This document shows positions 54,528 through 62,232 of a stretch of DNA of 64,000 nucleotides, piece after piece. The stretch is taken from positions 1 through 64,000 of the forward strand of contig NZ_CAKOET010000005.1 of assembly GCF_933208495.1 (NCBI RefSeq). The letters run 5' to 3'. A program made the translations under genes and the position numbers. The stretch is from Convivina praedatoris. Lineage in GTDB: Bacteria; Bacillota; Bacilli; Lactobacillales; Lactobacillaceae. Position 1 is the first letter of the stretch, and the number at the start of each line of letters is the position of its first letter. The notes under the pieces were generated by a model that worked only from the letters and a program-made list of their open reading frames with translations, had not been told where the DNA came from and did not search any database.

Positions 54528-55415
54528 ATGAAAACAGGTAGAATTATACGCTCATTAAGTGGTTATTATGATGTTCAACTGGCCGATGGTACGGTTGAAC
54601 GTACCCGGGCTCGGGGCCAATTTAGGAAATCCAAACAAAAACCCGTTGTGGGTGATTTTGTTGATTTTGAAAGTGAAAATGATGAAGGCTTTATTTGGCA
54701 AATTAAGGTTCGAGAAAATGAGTTGATTCGGCCACTGATTGCTAATGTTGACTTAGCAGTTATTGTAACGGCTGTGCGACAACCGGATTTTACGAATAAT
54801 TTATTGGATCGACAATTAGTGGCTTTAGCAGCTGCTGATGTTCAACCTGTGATTTACTTCTCTAAATTAGATTTACTAGATGCTAGTCAAAGGGCTGATT
54901 TTGAACAAGTAATCCAGTTATACCGCCACATCGGTTATTCAGTTGTCTGTTCTGACCAAAAACCTTTATTCCAGCTAAAACAATTATTTAAGGATAAAGT
55001 AGTTGTTTTTATGGGCCAAACTGGGGCCGGAAAATCAACTCTGTTAAATCAAATTGCTCCAGAGCTAAATTTAACCATTGGAGAGGTTTCTAAAGCCCTT
55101 AGCCGCGGTAAACATACGACTCGGCAAGTCTCTTTAATTACTATACCGAGTTATGAAGCAATGATTGCTGATACACCTGGATTTTCATCATATGAAGTTT
55201 TTGATTTTCCGGTTGAAGACTTAGCGGACTATTTTCCAGAAATGGTAACCATTAGTGGACAGTGTCGTTTTCGGGGCTGCTTACACTTAAATGAGCCTGG
55301 TTGTGCGGTTAAAGCCGCCGTTGAGCTTGGCACGATTGCCCCATCACGGTATAATGATTACAAGCTATTTTATAACTTAATTAAGCAACAAAAGCCCCGT
55401 TACTCAAGGGAATAG
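54528..55415 (+). CDS. rsgA: ribosome small subunit GTPase RsgA (YloQ)
   Basis: 295 aa. OB-fold N-terminus, then a circularly permuted GTPase: YFSKLDLLD (G4), [14 protein letters not shown] (G1), DTPGF (G3), and the zinc motif [16 protein letters not shown]. Checks 30S maturation. No ribosome site upstream of the ATG; a TATAAT ends 6 bases before it. rpe follows. Confidence 0.95.
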   Translation: MKTGRIIRSLSGYYDVQLADGTVERTRARGQFRKSKQKPVVGDFVDFESENDEGFIWQIKVRENELIRPLIANVDLAVIVTAVRQPDFTNNLLDRQLVALAAADVQPVIYFSKLDLLDASQRADFEQVIQLYRHIGYSVVCSDQKPLFQLKQLFKDKVVVFMGQTGAGKSTLLNQIAPELNLTIGEVSKALSRGKHTTRQVSLITIPSYEAMIADTPGFSSYEVFDFPVEDLADYFPEMVTISGQCRFRGCLHLNEPGCAVKAAVELGTIAPSRYNDYKLFYNLIKQQKPRYSRE

Positions 55416-55436
55416 AAAGAAAAGAGGACCTTTTTC

Positions 55437-56111
55437 ATGGCAGGAATTATTGCCCCATCAATTTTAAGTGCAGACTATACGAATTTGGAACGAGACGTTA
55501 AAATCGTTGAAAATGCCGGTGCTGAGTATCTACACATCGATATTATGGATGGTAGCTTTGTACCAGCTATTTCGTACGGGCCTAACTGGGTAAAGCAGCT
55601 GCGTCCCGAGACAAATATGACTTTGGATGTGCATATGATGGTTGTTCATCCAGAAAACTTCATTGATCAATTTGCTGATGCTGGCGCTGATATTATTGGG
55701 GTTCATGTGGAAGCAACCCCTCATATTCACCGAGCCTTGCAAATGATTCAAAATCGTGGTGTTAAGGCAGAGGTTGTGATTAATCCAGGAACGCCAGTTA
55801 GTGCTATTCAACCAGTTTTGGATATGGTTGACCAGGTCTTAGTAATGACGGTCAATCCTGGTTTTGGCGGACAAAAGTTTTTGCCATCAACTTTGGACAA
55901 GATTAGTCAATTGAATACTTACCGGAATATGAATGATTTGAACTTTGATATCGAAGTTGATGGTGGTATTAATAATGAGACGATTCGTTTAGCCTATGAA
56001 GCTGGTGCTAACGTCTTCGTTGCTGGTTCTTATGTTTACGATAAGAAGGACCCAGCTGCTAAGGTAGCCCAATTAATGAAGTTGACTTCTGGATCAGTTG
56101 TGACCGACTAA
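55437..56111 (+). CDS. rpe: ribulose-phosphate 3-epimerase
   Basis: 224 aa TIM barrel. APSILSADYTNLERDV, YLHIDIMDGSFVPAISYGP, LDVHMMV, VNPGFGGQKF and IEVDGGINNETI. Interconverts ribulose- and xylulose-5-phosphate, which feeds the phosphoketolase pathway of heterofermenters. AAAAGAGGACC precedes the ATG by 8 bases. Confidence 0.96.
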   Translation: MAGIIAPSILSADYTNLERDVKIVENAGAEYLHIDIMDGSFVPAISYGPNWVKQLRPETNMTLDVHMMVVHPENFIDQFADAGADIIGVHVEATPHIHRALQMIQNRGVKAEVVINPGTPVSAIQPVLDMVDQVLVMTVNPGFGGQKFLPSTLDKISQLNTYRNMNDLNFDIEVDGGINNETIRLAYEAGANVFVAGSYVYDKKDPAAKVAQLMKLTSGSVVTD

Positions 56112-56127
56112 TTGAGGAGGGGATTTA

Positions 56128-56796
56128 ATGCAGGTTAATATTTTAGCAGGTGGGTATCCAGACCTTTGGCCAACCGATATTTTTGATCAACCAGGTGTAT
56201 GGATTGGTGCTGATCGTGGTGCTTGGCGCCTGCTAAAGGCTGGAGTTAATTTTCAATTGGCAGTTGGCGATTTTGACTCCTTAAATCCCCAGGAATATCA
56301 ATTTTTAAAAGAGCATTTTCAACAAGAAAATATTAAACAAGTTCCCACGGTTAAAGATTTTACCGATACCCAATTGGCTCTTCAAATGGCAATGACCTTT
56401 GATTGTGACTTGATTAAAGTGTATGGTGCTACTGGGGGACGAGTGGATCATTGGCTTAGTAATTTATGGATTATTAACGAACCCGTTTTTCAACCAATTA
56501 TTGAAAAAGTCCATTTTGTGGATTGCCAAAATGATATTAGCTATTTACAACCGGGTTATAAAACCATTCAGCATCTTCCTGGTATGAAATACTTAGGTTT
56601 TATGCCTTTGGGTCTAGTTGATAATTTGCATATTATTGATGCGAAGTATACCTTGACATCTGCAGTGAATTGGCCTAAGATGTGGTCATCAAATGAATTT
56701 GTCGACGAATTGGTACATGTTAGTTTTGATTCTGGAATTATCATGGTTACCCAGACAAAAGATAGGAGCAACGATGACAGTAGCAGTAGTAACTGA
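56128..56796 (+). CDS. thiN: thiamine pyrophosphokinase
   Basis: 222 aa. GADRGAWRLLKAG, AVGDFDSL, KDFTDTQLALQMA and GATGGRVDHWLSNLW are the family motifs. Makes thiamine diphosphate directly. AGGAGGGGATTTA precedes the ATG. Its last 23 bases overlap the trx gene. Confidence 0.94.
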   Translation: MQVNILAGGYPDLWPTDIFDQPGVWIGADRGAWRLLKAGVNFQLAVGDFDSLNPQEYQFLKEHFQQENIKQVPTVKDFTDTQLALQMAMTFDCDLIKVYGATGGRVDHWLSNLWIINEPVFQPIIEKVHFVDCQNDISYLQPGYKTIQHLPGMKYLGFMPLGLVDNLHIIDAKYTLTSAVNWPKMWSSNEFVDELVHVSFDSGIIMVTQTKDRSNDDSSSSN

Positions 56797-57085
56797 TGCA
56801 ACTTTTGAGAAGGCTTCCAGTCAAGGAGTTAGTATCACTGATTTTTGGGCTCCTTGGTGTGGCCCTTGTAAGATGCAATCACCTGTTTTGGACGCTTTGT
56901 CGGAAGAAATGACGGATGTCGACTTTTTAAAAATGGATGTAGATCAGAATCCGCAGACACCAGCCGATTTTGGTGTTCGGGCGATTCCAACCCTGTTGCT
57001 TAAAAAAAATGGGGAAGTAGTTGACCGTTTAACTGGTTTCCACAATAAAGAGCAATTGGCAAAGATCTTAGAGAATTATCTATAG
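56774..57085 (+). CDS. trx: thioredoxin
   Basis: 103 aa. Redox centre WCGPCK in FWAPWCGPCKM; cis-Pro in AIPTLLL. The frame is open from 56693, but the ATG at 56774 with AGGAGC upstream gives MTVAVVTDATF. It starts inside thiN and is thus coupled to it. Placed between thiN and rpmB, a spot usually empty. Electrons likely come from TrxB (21677). Confidence 0.93.
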   Translation: MTVAVVTDATFEKASSQGVSITDFWAPWCGPCKMQSPVLDALSEEMTDVDFLKMDVDQNPQTPADFGVRAIPTLLLKKNGEVVDRLTGFHNKEQLAKILENYL

Positions 57086-57176
57086 TAGCTTGTCAAAGTT
57101 CGGCACTTCTGGTAAAATTTATTATTGTTGTAAGAAGAGCGTTTAAGATAAAAGGCTCACAAAAGGAGGGTTGAAC

Positions 57177-57377
57177 ATGGCAAAGGATGCTATTACTGGC
57201 GCACGTACACGTTTCGGCAACCAACGTTCACACGCACTTAACTCAAGTCGTCGTAGTTGGAAGCCTAACTTGCAAAAAGTAACGGTTAAAATTAATGGTT
57301 CTGCACCTAAAAAAGTTTATTTGACAGCACGGACTTTGAAGTCTGGGTTGAAGAACGGTTCCATTGAACGTGTTTAA
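57177..57377 (+). CDS. rpmB: 50S ribosomal protein L28
   Basis: 66 aa, [43 protein letters not shown] precedes the ATG at 57177; two earlier codons are open but not the start. Here it is co-oriented with asp23, while in many lactobacilli it is divergent. Confidence 0.96.
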   Translation: MAKDAITGARTRFGNQRSHALNSSRRSWKPNLQKVTVKINGSAPKKVYLTARTLKSGLKNGSIERV

Positions 57378-57379
57378 TG

Positions 57380-57406
57380 AAAAGTCACTATTCAGTGGCT
57401 TTTTTA
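57380..57406 (+). terminator. terminator of rpmB
   Basis: AAAAGTCACT, loop ATTC, AGTGGCTTTTTT. Confidence 0.87.
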
Positions 57407-57455
57407 TTTTTTGAATTAATCCTCGAGCTTATCAATAATCGGAGCTGGTCGAATA

Positions 57456-57464
57456 TGATACAAT
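57456..57464 (+). promoter_or_regulatory. extended -10 promoter of asp23-fakA
   Basis: TGA followed by TACAAT at 57459-57464; about 57 bases of leader before asp23. Confidence 0.55.
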
Positions 57465-57528
57465 AGAAAGCAGCAAGTACGTACTGGAAGGAAAATAGAG
57501 AATAGCAATATTCCCTTCACTGAAAGAA

Positions 57529-57894
57529 ATGGCAATAAAAATTAAAACCAAAAATGGTGAGATTAACATTGAAAATGATGTTATCGCTAGTATTGTTGGC
57601 GGAGCAGCGATTGCTAATCCTGGTGTAGTTGGCATGGCTTCTCGAGCCGCTTTGCGAGATGGAGTGGACCAGATTTTAAATCGAGAAACCTATGGTCGCG
57701 GAGTGGTTGTCCATCAAAAAGATATTGGCTTGAGTGTCGATGTTTATGTGGTAGCCCAATATGGGATGCGCTTGGCTGAAATTTCAAAATCAGTCCAAAA
57801 AAAGGTTAAGTATAATTTAGACGCTCAATTAGGCGTTCGTGCTGCCGAAGTGAACATTATTATTCAAGGCATTCAAACGAGCGACTATCGCTAG
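57529..57894 (+). CDS. Asp23/YloU family protein
   Basis: 121 aa. GEINIENDVIASIVGGAAIANPGVVGMASR and RGVVVHQKDIGLSVDVYVVAQYGMRLAEI are typical of Asp23/Gls24. Envelope-associated stress protein. It is 8 bases before fakA, the usual arrangement. Ribosome site is weak (GAAAGAA). Confidence 0.92.
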   Translation: MAIKIKTKNGEINIENDVIASIVGGAAIANPGVVGMASRAALRDGVDQILNRETYGRGVVVHQKDIGLSVDVYVVAQYGMRLAEISKSVQKKVKYNLDAQLGVRAAEVNIIIQGIQTSDYR

Positions 57895-57902
57895 GAAGAA
57901 AC

Positions 57903-59609
57903 ATGACAAGTAAAAAAGTAACAACCATAACCAATGTCGAATTTGGCAAAATGATTAATGCTGCTGCAGCCATGTTAGCTGCTAATGCTGAAAAAATTAA
58001 TAAATTAAATGTTTTCCCAGTCCCAGATGGTGATACAGGAACCAATATGAGTTTATCTATGGCCAGCGGTGCTCAGTACGAGCGTGATGCTTTGGATACT
58101 CAGATTGGGGCCTTGGCCAAGGCAACTTCTAAAGGACTATTAATGGGCGCTCGTGGTAATTCGGGCGTTATTTTATCGCAAATCTTTCGTGGCTTTGCCA
58201 ATAGTGTCGCTGATAAAGATACTATGTCAGCCCGTGATTTGGCTGACGCCTTGATGGAATCTGCTCAGGTGGCTTATAAATCTGTGATGAAGCCAACTGA
58301 AGGAACGATTTTAACGATTATTCGTGAAGCGGCTAGTCAAGCTAATCAAAGTGCTAAAGAAACCGATGATGTTGTGGCTTTGATGGCTGCTGTAACTAAG
58401 GCTGCCCAGGCTGCCTTAGACTCAACCCCTGATTTATTACCGGTCCTAAAAGAAGTTGGCGTAGTTGATTCTGGTGGACAGGGACTAGTTTTTGTCTTAC
58501 GTGCTTTTTATGAAGTACTTAGTGGACAATTTAATGAAAATGAATTGACGGCTCCCGATAATGCCGAACTTGATCGGATGGTTGAAAACTTACATGCCGG
58601 TGCCCAGGCGGATAGTAATTTGGATCCAGCCGATATTCAGTACGGTTATTGTACGGAAATCATGGTCGAAATTGCCCGAGGAACAACATTTGATAAGCAG
58701 TTTGATTATCAAGAATTTTACGATTATTTAGCCCAACTAGGTGATTCTTTGCTGGTGATTAATGATGATGAAATCGTAAAAGTGCATGTCCACACTGAAG
58801 ATCCAGGATCAGTACTGCATTGGGGAACTGAGTATGGTTCTTTGGTCAAGGTTAAAGTGGATAATATGCGTGATCAGCAACAGGCTGTTATTGATGAACA
58901 AAAGCGCCAAAATGCTCAGCAAACTGGTCAAGTGAGTCAAGCAATCAAGGTACCTGATGTAGCAGTTATTGCTGTTGCAGCTGGAGATGGTGTGGCCGAG
59001 CTTTTTAGAAGTTTAGGAGTTTATACTGTTATTAGCGGTGGCCAAACCATGAATCCTTCAACGGCTGACATTGTACAAGCTATTCAAGATAGTGGAGCTA
59101 AGGCGGCTGTCATTTTGCCCAATAACAGCAATATTTTCATGGCTGCTGAACAGTCCGTTGCTTTAGCTGGTGTACCGGTTGAAGTTGTAAAAAGTCGGAC
59201 GGTTCAACAGGGATTATCGGCTATGTTGGGCTATAATCCTGAAGGTAGTTTAGCAGATAATATGGCTGAAATGACGGCCTTGTTGGCGGAAGTCAAGTCA
59301 GCACAAATTACCCAAGCAGTCCGGGATACTAGCTTGAATGGCCGTGAAATTCAACATGGAGACTGGCTAGGTATCGTCGATGGTGAGATTGAAGTGGTCG
59401 GTAAGAAGCTTATGACTGTGGCTACCGACACGATTCAATCCATGTTAGATGATGATTCCGAGATTGTTACGGTTATATATGGACAAGACGCAAAGAAACG
59501 TGATGCAGAATCATTAATGAAGTGGGTTCAGGATTACGATGAGGATTTAGAAACTGAGATTCATGCTGGTAAGCAACCGCTTTATCCATTCTTAATTTCA
59601 GTTGAATGA
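57903..59609 (+). CDS. fakA: fatty acid kinase subunit FakA (YloV, DhaL domain)
   Basis: 568 aa. N-terminal kinase-like domain with NKLNVFPVPDGDTGTNMSLS (residues about 33-52) and GARGNSGVILSQIFRG. The C-terminal ~200 residues have the YloV/FakA-C fold. Phosphorylates fatty acids with a FakB partner (DegV family) not in the window. Ribosome site AGGAAGAAAC. Confidence 0.93.
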   Translation: MTSKKVTTITNVEFGKMINAAAAMLAANAEKINKLNVFPVPDGDTGTNMSLSMASGAQYERDALDTQIGALAKATSKGLLMGARGNSGVILSQIFRGFANSVADKDTMSARDLADALMESAQVAYKSVMKPTEGTILTIIREAASQANQSAKETDDVVALMAAVTKAAQAALDSTPDLLPVLKEVGVVDSGGQGLVFVLRAFYEVLSGQFNENELTAPDNAELDRMVENLHAGAQADSNLDPADIQYGYCTEIMVEIARGTTFDKQFDYQEFYDYLAQLGDSLLVINDDEIVKVHVHTEDPGSVLHWGTEYGSLVKVKVDNMRDQQQAVIDEQKRQNAQQTGQVSQAIKVPDVAVIAVAAGDGVAELFRSLGVYTVISGGQTMNPSTADIVQAIQDSGAKAAVILPNNSNIFMAAEQSVALAGVPVEVVKSRTVQQGLSAMLGYNPEGSLADNMAEMTALLAEVKSAQITQAVRDTSLNGREIQHGDWLGIVDGEIEVVGKKLMTVATDTIQSMLDDDSEIVTVIYGQDAKKRDAESLMKWVQDYDEDLETEIHAGKQPLYPFLISVE

Positions 59610-59610
59610 A

Positions 59611-59669
59611 AAAAAGTGGAACTGTGTAGCGGTTAGGAAATCAATTCCTCCGACACGGTTCCACTTTTT
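59611..59669. terminator. long bidirectional hairpin terminator
   Basis: AAAAAGTGGAAC pairs with GTTCCACTTTTT; inner arms GTGT/ACAC, CGG/CCG and AGGAA/TTCCT make about 59 bases in all. It lies between fakA (plus) and the DUF4044 gene (minus). Confidence 0.88.
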
Positions 59670-59684
59670 ATTTATCTTTTAAAA

Positions 59685-59891
59685 TTACATTAATCCTAAG
59701 GCACTGACGGCGGCGTAAATAACGCCACCAACCATGATGAAGACCATTAGAAACGACATGAAAAGGGTTAAACGGTGTAACTTCGTTTTTTCCTTTTTTT
59801 CAACCTTGGGAATTGGTCGCTTATCTAATTGTTCTGTCACTTCATCAGCTAACTTTTTATTAATCTTAATTTTTTTTGTATTCGTTGCCAT
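59685..59891 (-). CDS. DUF4044-like small membrane protein
   Basis: 68 aa. N-terminal ~40 residues are charged, then one membrane helix LTLFMSFLMVFIMVGGVIYAAVSALGL. Resembles DUF4044 proteins, found next to mraZ in lactobacilli. The start follows AGGGAAAGC on the minus strand. Convergent with fakA. Function unknown. Confidence 0.75.
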   Translation of the reverse strand: MATNTKKIKINKKLADEVTEQLDKRPIPKVEKKEKTKLHRLTLFMSFLMVFIMVGGVIYAAVSALGLM

Positions 59892-59960
59892 AGCTTTCCC
59901 TCACTTAGAATAGTAACATGGTATCATATTATTTTTTAAAATTGAAATTTAGAGGTGTTT

Positions 59961-60302
59961 ATGGATTGGAAATATTGGGCCTTGGGGCTGTTAGGGATTT
60001 TAATCTTATTGTACTTATTTAGGCGTTTTTCTCGCACCTGGCGCCAAGTATCATTTTTTGATTTAGCCGTATTACCGAGCTGGATCACCCTCTATATGAC
60101 GATGGGATTAGCTTTTGGCGTATCATATTTACCATTTATCTTAGTAATATGGTTATTCCTTGGCTTGATTTTTTCTTGGTGGTTATTAGGAAGGAATTGG
60201 CCAGTTCATGTTTTTTTTCATAAATATTGGCAATGGAGTGCCTTGGTAGCTATTTTAGCTGAATTAATAGTTGTAATTATGGCTGTCTACTTACAAAAAT
60301 AA
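59961..60302 (+). CDS. DUF3397-like membrane protein
   Basis: 113 aa with three to four membrane helices and many Trp residues. Similar in length and position to DUF3397 proteins upstream of mraZ. The ATG at 59961 follows GAGGTGTTT; an earlier GTG (59955) is inside the ribosome site. Function unknown. Confidence 0.75.
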   Translation: MDWKYWALGLLGILILLYLFRRFSRTWRQVSFFDLAVLPSWITLYMTMGLAFGVSYLPFILVIWLFLGLIFSWWLLGRNWPVHVFFHKYWQWSALVAILAELIVVIMAVYLQK

Positions 60303-60341
60303 AAAAACCTTAAGGACTTAATTAGTTCTTAAGGTTTTTTT
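60301..60341 (+). terminator. terminator before mraZ
   Basis: AAAAAAACCTTAAG, loop region, CTTAAGGTTTTTTT. Confidence 0.88.
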
Positions 60342-60360
60342 ATGGTCTTCAATTAAAACT

Positions 60361-60397
60361 AAGTGGTAAAAAAGTGGAGGAAAGTGGGGGAATGTGG
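60361..60397 (+). promoter_or_regulatory. MraZ operator repeats
   Basis: Four AAGTGG/ATGTGG units with GTGG at 60363, 60374, 60384 and 60394, spaced 11, 10 and 10 bases. MraZ is known to bind such direct repeats before its own gene. Confidence 0.78.
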
Positions 60398-60438
60398 TAA
60401 ATTAATCTTAGTAAAGTAGAGGGAAGGAGGCGATTTTT

Positions 60439-60870
60439 ATGTTCATGGGAGAATATTCACATACCGTTGATACTAAGGGTCGCCTGATTATTCCTGCTAA
60501 ATTTCGCCATCAACTGGGGGATAGTTTTGTCATCACCAAGTGGATGGAGCATGCCTTGCGGGCAATGCCTCGCGATGTTTGGGAAAATCTCGAAAAGCAT
60601 TTAAATCAATTACCGATTGGAAAAAAAGAAGCGCGGGCTTTTAAGCGCTTTGTCATGGCTGGTGCTTTAGAGGCAGAATTTGATAAACAAGGTCGAATTG
60701 TGATTCCTAGTAATTTGCGACAGCATGCCCAGTTAGATAAAGACGTCGTCATTACCGGAGCCGGTGATAGTTTTGAAATTTGGAGTAACCAAAATTGGCA
60801 AAACTACACCCAAGCTACTGCTGAAGATTTTGATGAAATCGCTGAAGGTTTGGTTGATTTTGACTTTTAA
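60439..60870 (+). CDS. mraZ: transcriptional regulator MraZ
   Basis: 143 aa, two AbrB-like swapped hairpins: [23 protein letters not shown] and [20 protein letters not shown]. Controls the division cluster and probably itself (repeats upstream). GGGAAGGAGGCGATTTTT precedes the ATG. First gene of the cluster. Confidence 0.96.
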   Translation: MFMGEYSHTVDTKGRLIIPAKFRHQLGDSFVITKWMEHALRAMPRDVWENLEKHLNQLPIGKKEARAFKRFVMAGALEAEFDKQGRIVIPSNLRQHAQLDKDVVITGAGDSFEIWSNQNWQNYTQATAEDFDEIAEGLVDFDF

Positions 60871-60896
60871 GGCCCGTATACGAGCAAGGAGACATA

Positions 60897-61850
60897 ATGG
60901 CATTTGAACACGTAACTGTCCTATTGAAAGAGGCCGTTGAATTTTTAGCGATCAAACCAGATGGTATTTATGTTGATGCTACTTTAGGCGGTGGCGGTCA
61001 TACCGGTGAAATCCTTAAACAGTTAGAAACTGGTCGTTTGTACAGTTTTGATCAAGATGATGTAGCCATTGCCTACAATAAAGACCAGTATGCAACCGAG
61101 ATTGCGGCCGGTAAATTAGTACTAATACATCAAAATTTTCGTGATTTAAAGTCAGCTTTAGCTAGCTATCAGGTTAAACACGTTGATGGGGTTCTTTATG
61201 ACTTAGGAGTCAGTTCGGTTCAATTTGATGATGGTCAGCGTGGATTTTCCTATAATCACGATGCGCAGTTAGATATGCGGATGGACCAGCGGCAGACGTT
61301 AACGGCTTGGGAGATTGTCAACCAATGGTCTTTTCAAGACCTTTATCGTATTTTAAGTCGTTATGGTGAGGATCGATTTCCAAAGCAGGTTGCTCGCAAG
61401 ATTGAACAAAGCCGGCAATCAAAAAGTATTGATACCACGCTAGAACTGGTTGAAGTTATTAAAGAGGCCATTCCAGCCCCAGCTCGTCGTCACGGCGGGC
61501 ATCCGGCTAAACGAACTTTTCAGGCACTAAGAATTGCAGTTAACGATGAATTAGGTGCTTTGGAAGATTCTTTAACACAGGCTTTAGATCTATTGGATCT
61601 AAAGGGGCGTGTAAGCGTAATTACTTTTCAGTCGTTAGAAGACCGTTTAGTGAAGCAAATGTTTCGTGAAAAAGCGAGTGGACCAGATTTGCCAGCTGGA
61701 CTGCCGGTTCTACCTGGTCAGTTTGAAGCTGATTATCGTTTATTAAGCCGCAAGGCTATTAAACCCAGTGAAAGCGAAGTTCAAAATAATCATCGAGCTC
61801 AGTCAGCTCAGTTACGTGCAATTGAGCGGATTCATTTTTCAAAGGATTAG
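60897..61850 (+). CDS. rsmH: 16S rRNA (cytosine-1402-N4) methyltransferase RsmH
   Basis: 317 aa. [29 protein letters not shown] (SAM), [20 protein letters not shown] and [15 protein letters not shown] motifs. AAGGAGACATA precedes the ATG. 26 bases after mraZ; ftsL follows. Confidence 0.97.
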   Translation: MAFEHVTVLLKEAVEFLAIKPDGIYVDATLGGGGHTGEILKQLETGRLYSFDQDDVAIAYNKDQYATEIAAGKLVLIHQNFRDLKSALASYQVKHVDGVLYDLGVSSVQFDDGQRGFSYNHDAQLDMRMDQRQTLTAWEIVNQWSFQDLYRILSRYGEDRFPKQVARKIEQSRQSKSIDTTLELVEVIKEAIPAPARRHGGHPAKRTFQALRIAVNDELGALEDSLTQALDLLDLKGRVSVITFQSLEDRLVKQMFREKASGPDLPAGLPVLPGQFEADYRLLSRKAIKPSESEVQNNHRAQSAQLRAIERIHFSKD

Positions 61851-61861
61851 GAGTTAATTTT

Positions 61862-62227
61862 ATGGCACAAAATCCAAGTTACCGAACCACTAATTTAGCC
61901 CGTGATTTCTCTAATAAACCAGCTAAAAAGAAAGTTTTGAAGCGCTATAAAGCTGCGGTTTGGACTAAAAATGAACGACGTTTAGTTTTTGGCTTTGCTG
62001 TAGGAACACTAATAATTATGTTGGCTACGGTTTACACTAGTGTTCAAACGGATAATGTACTTCAAAAGAATGCCCAAACGCAGCGTAAAATGACTCAAAT
62101 TAAGCAGGATAATGATAGTTTGAGAGCTGATATTCAAAAAAAAATAAACCGTCAGAATTTAGATGATGTGGCTAAGAAATCCAAAATGTCGCAGACGGGT
62201 GATAGTGTCCGTAATATTAATCAATAA
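61862..62227 (+). CDS. ftsL: cell division protein FtsL
   Basis: 121 aa bitopic protein: cytosolic tail, one membrane helix (about residues 40-60, LVFGFAVGTLIIMLATVYTS), and a leucine-type coiled coil with KQDNDSLRADIQKKIN. Part of the FtsLB/DivIC complex. TTAGGAGTTAATTTT precedes the ATG. Weakly conserved; called by position. Confidence 0.9.
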   Translation: MAQNPSYRTTNLARDFSNKPAKKKVLKRYKAAVWTKNERRLVFGFAVGTLIIMLATVYTSVQTDNVLQKNAQTQRKMTQIKQDNDSLRADIQKKINRQNLDDVAKKSKMSQTGDSVRNINQ

Positions 62228-62232
62228 TTATT

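Noticed and set aside
60361-60400. Regular short repeats that could suggest a CRISPR array
   Set aside because: Units are only 10-11 bases with no spacers; position and sequence fit MraZ operators.
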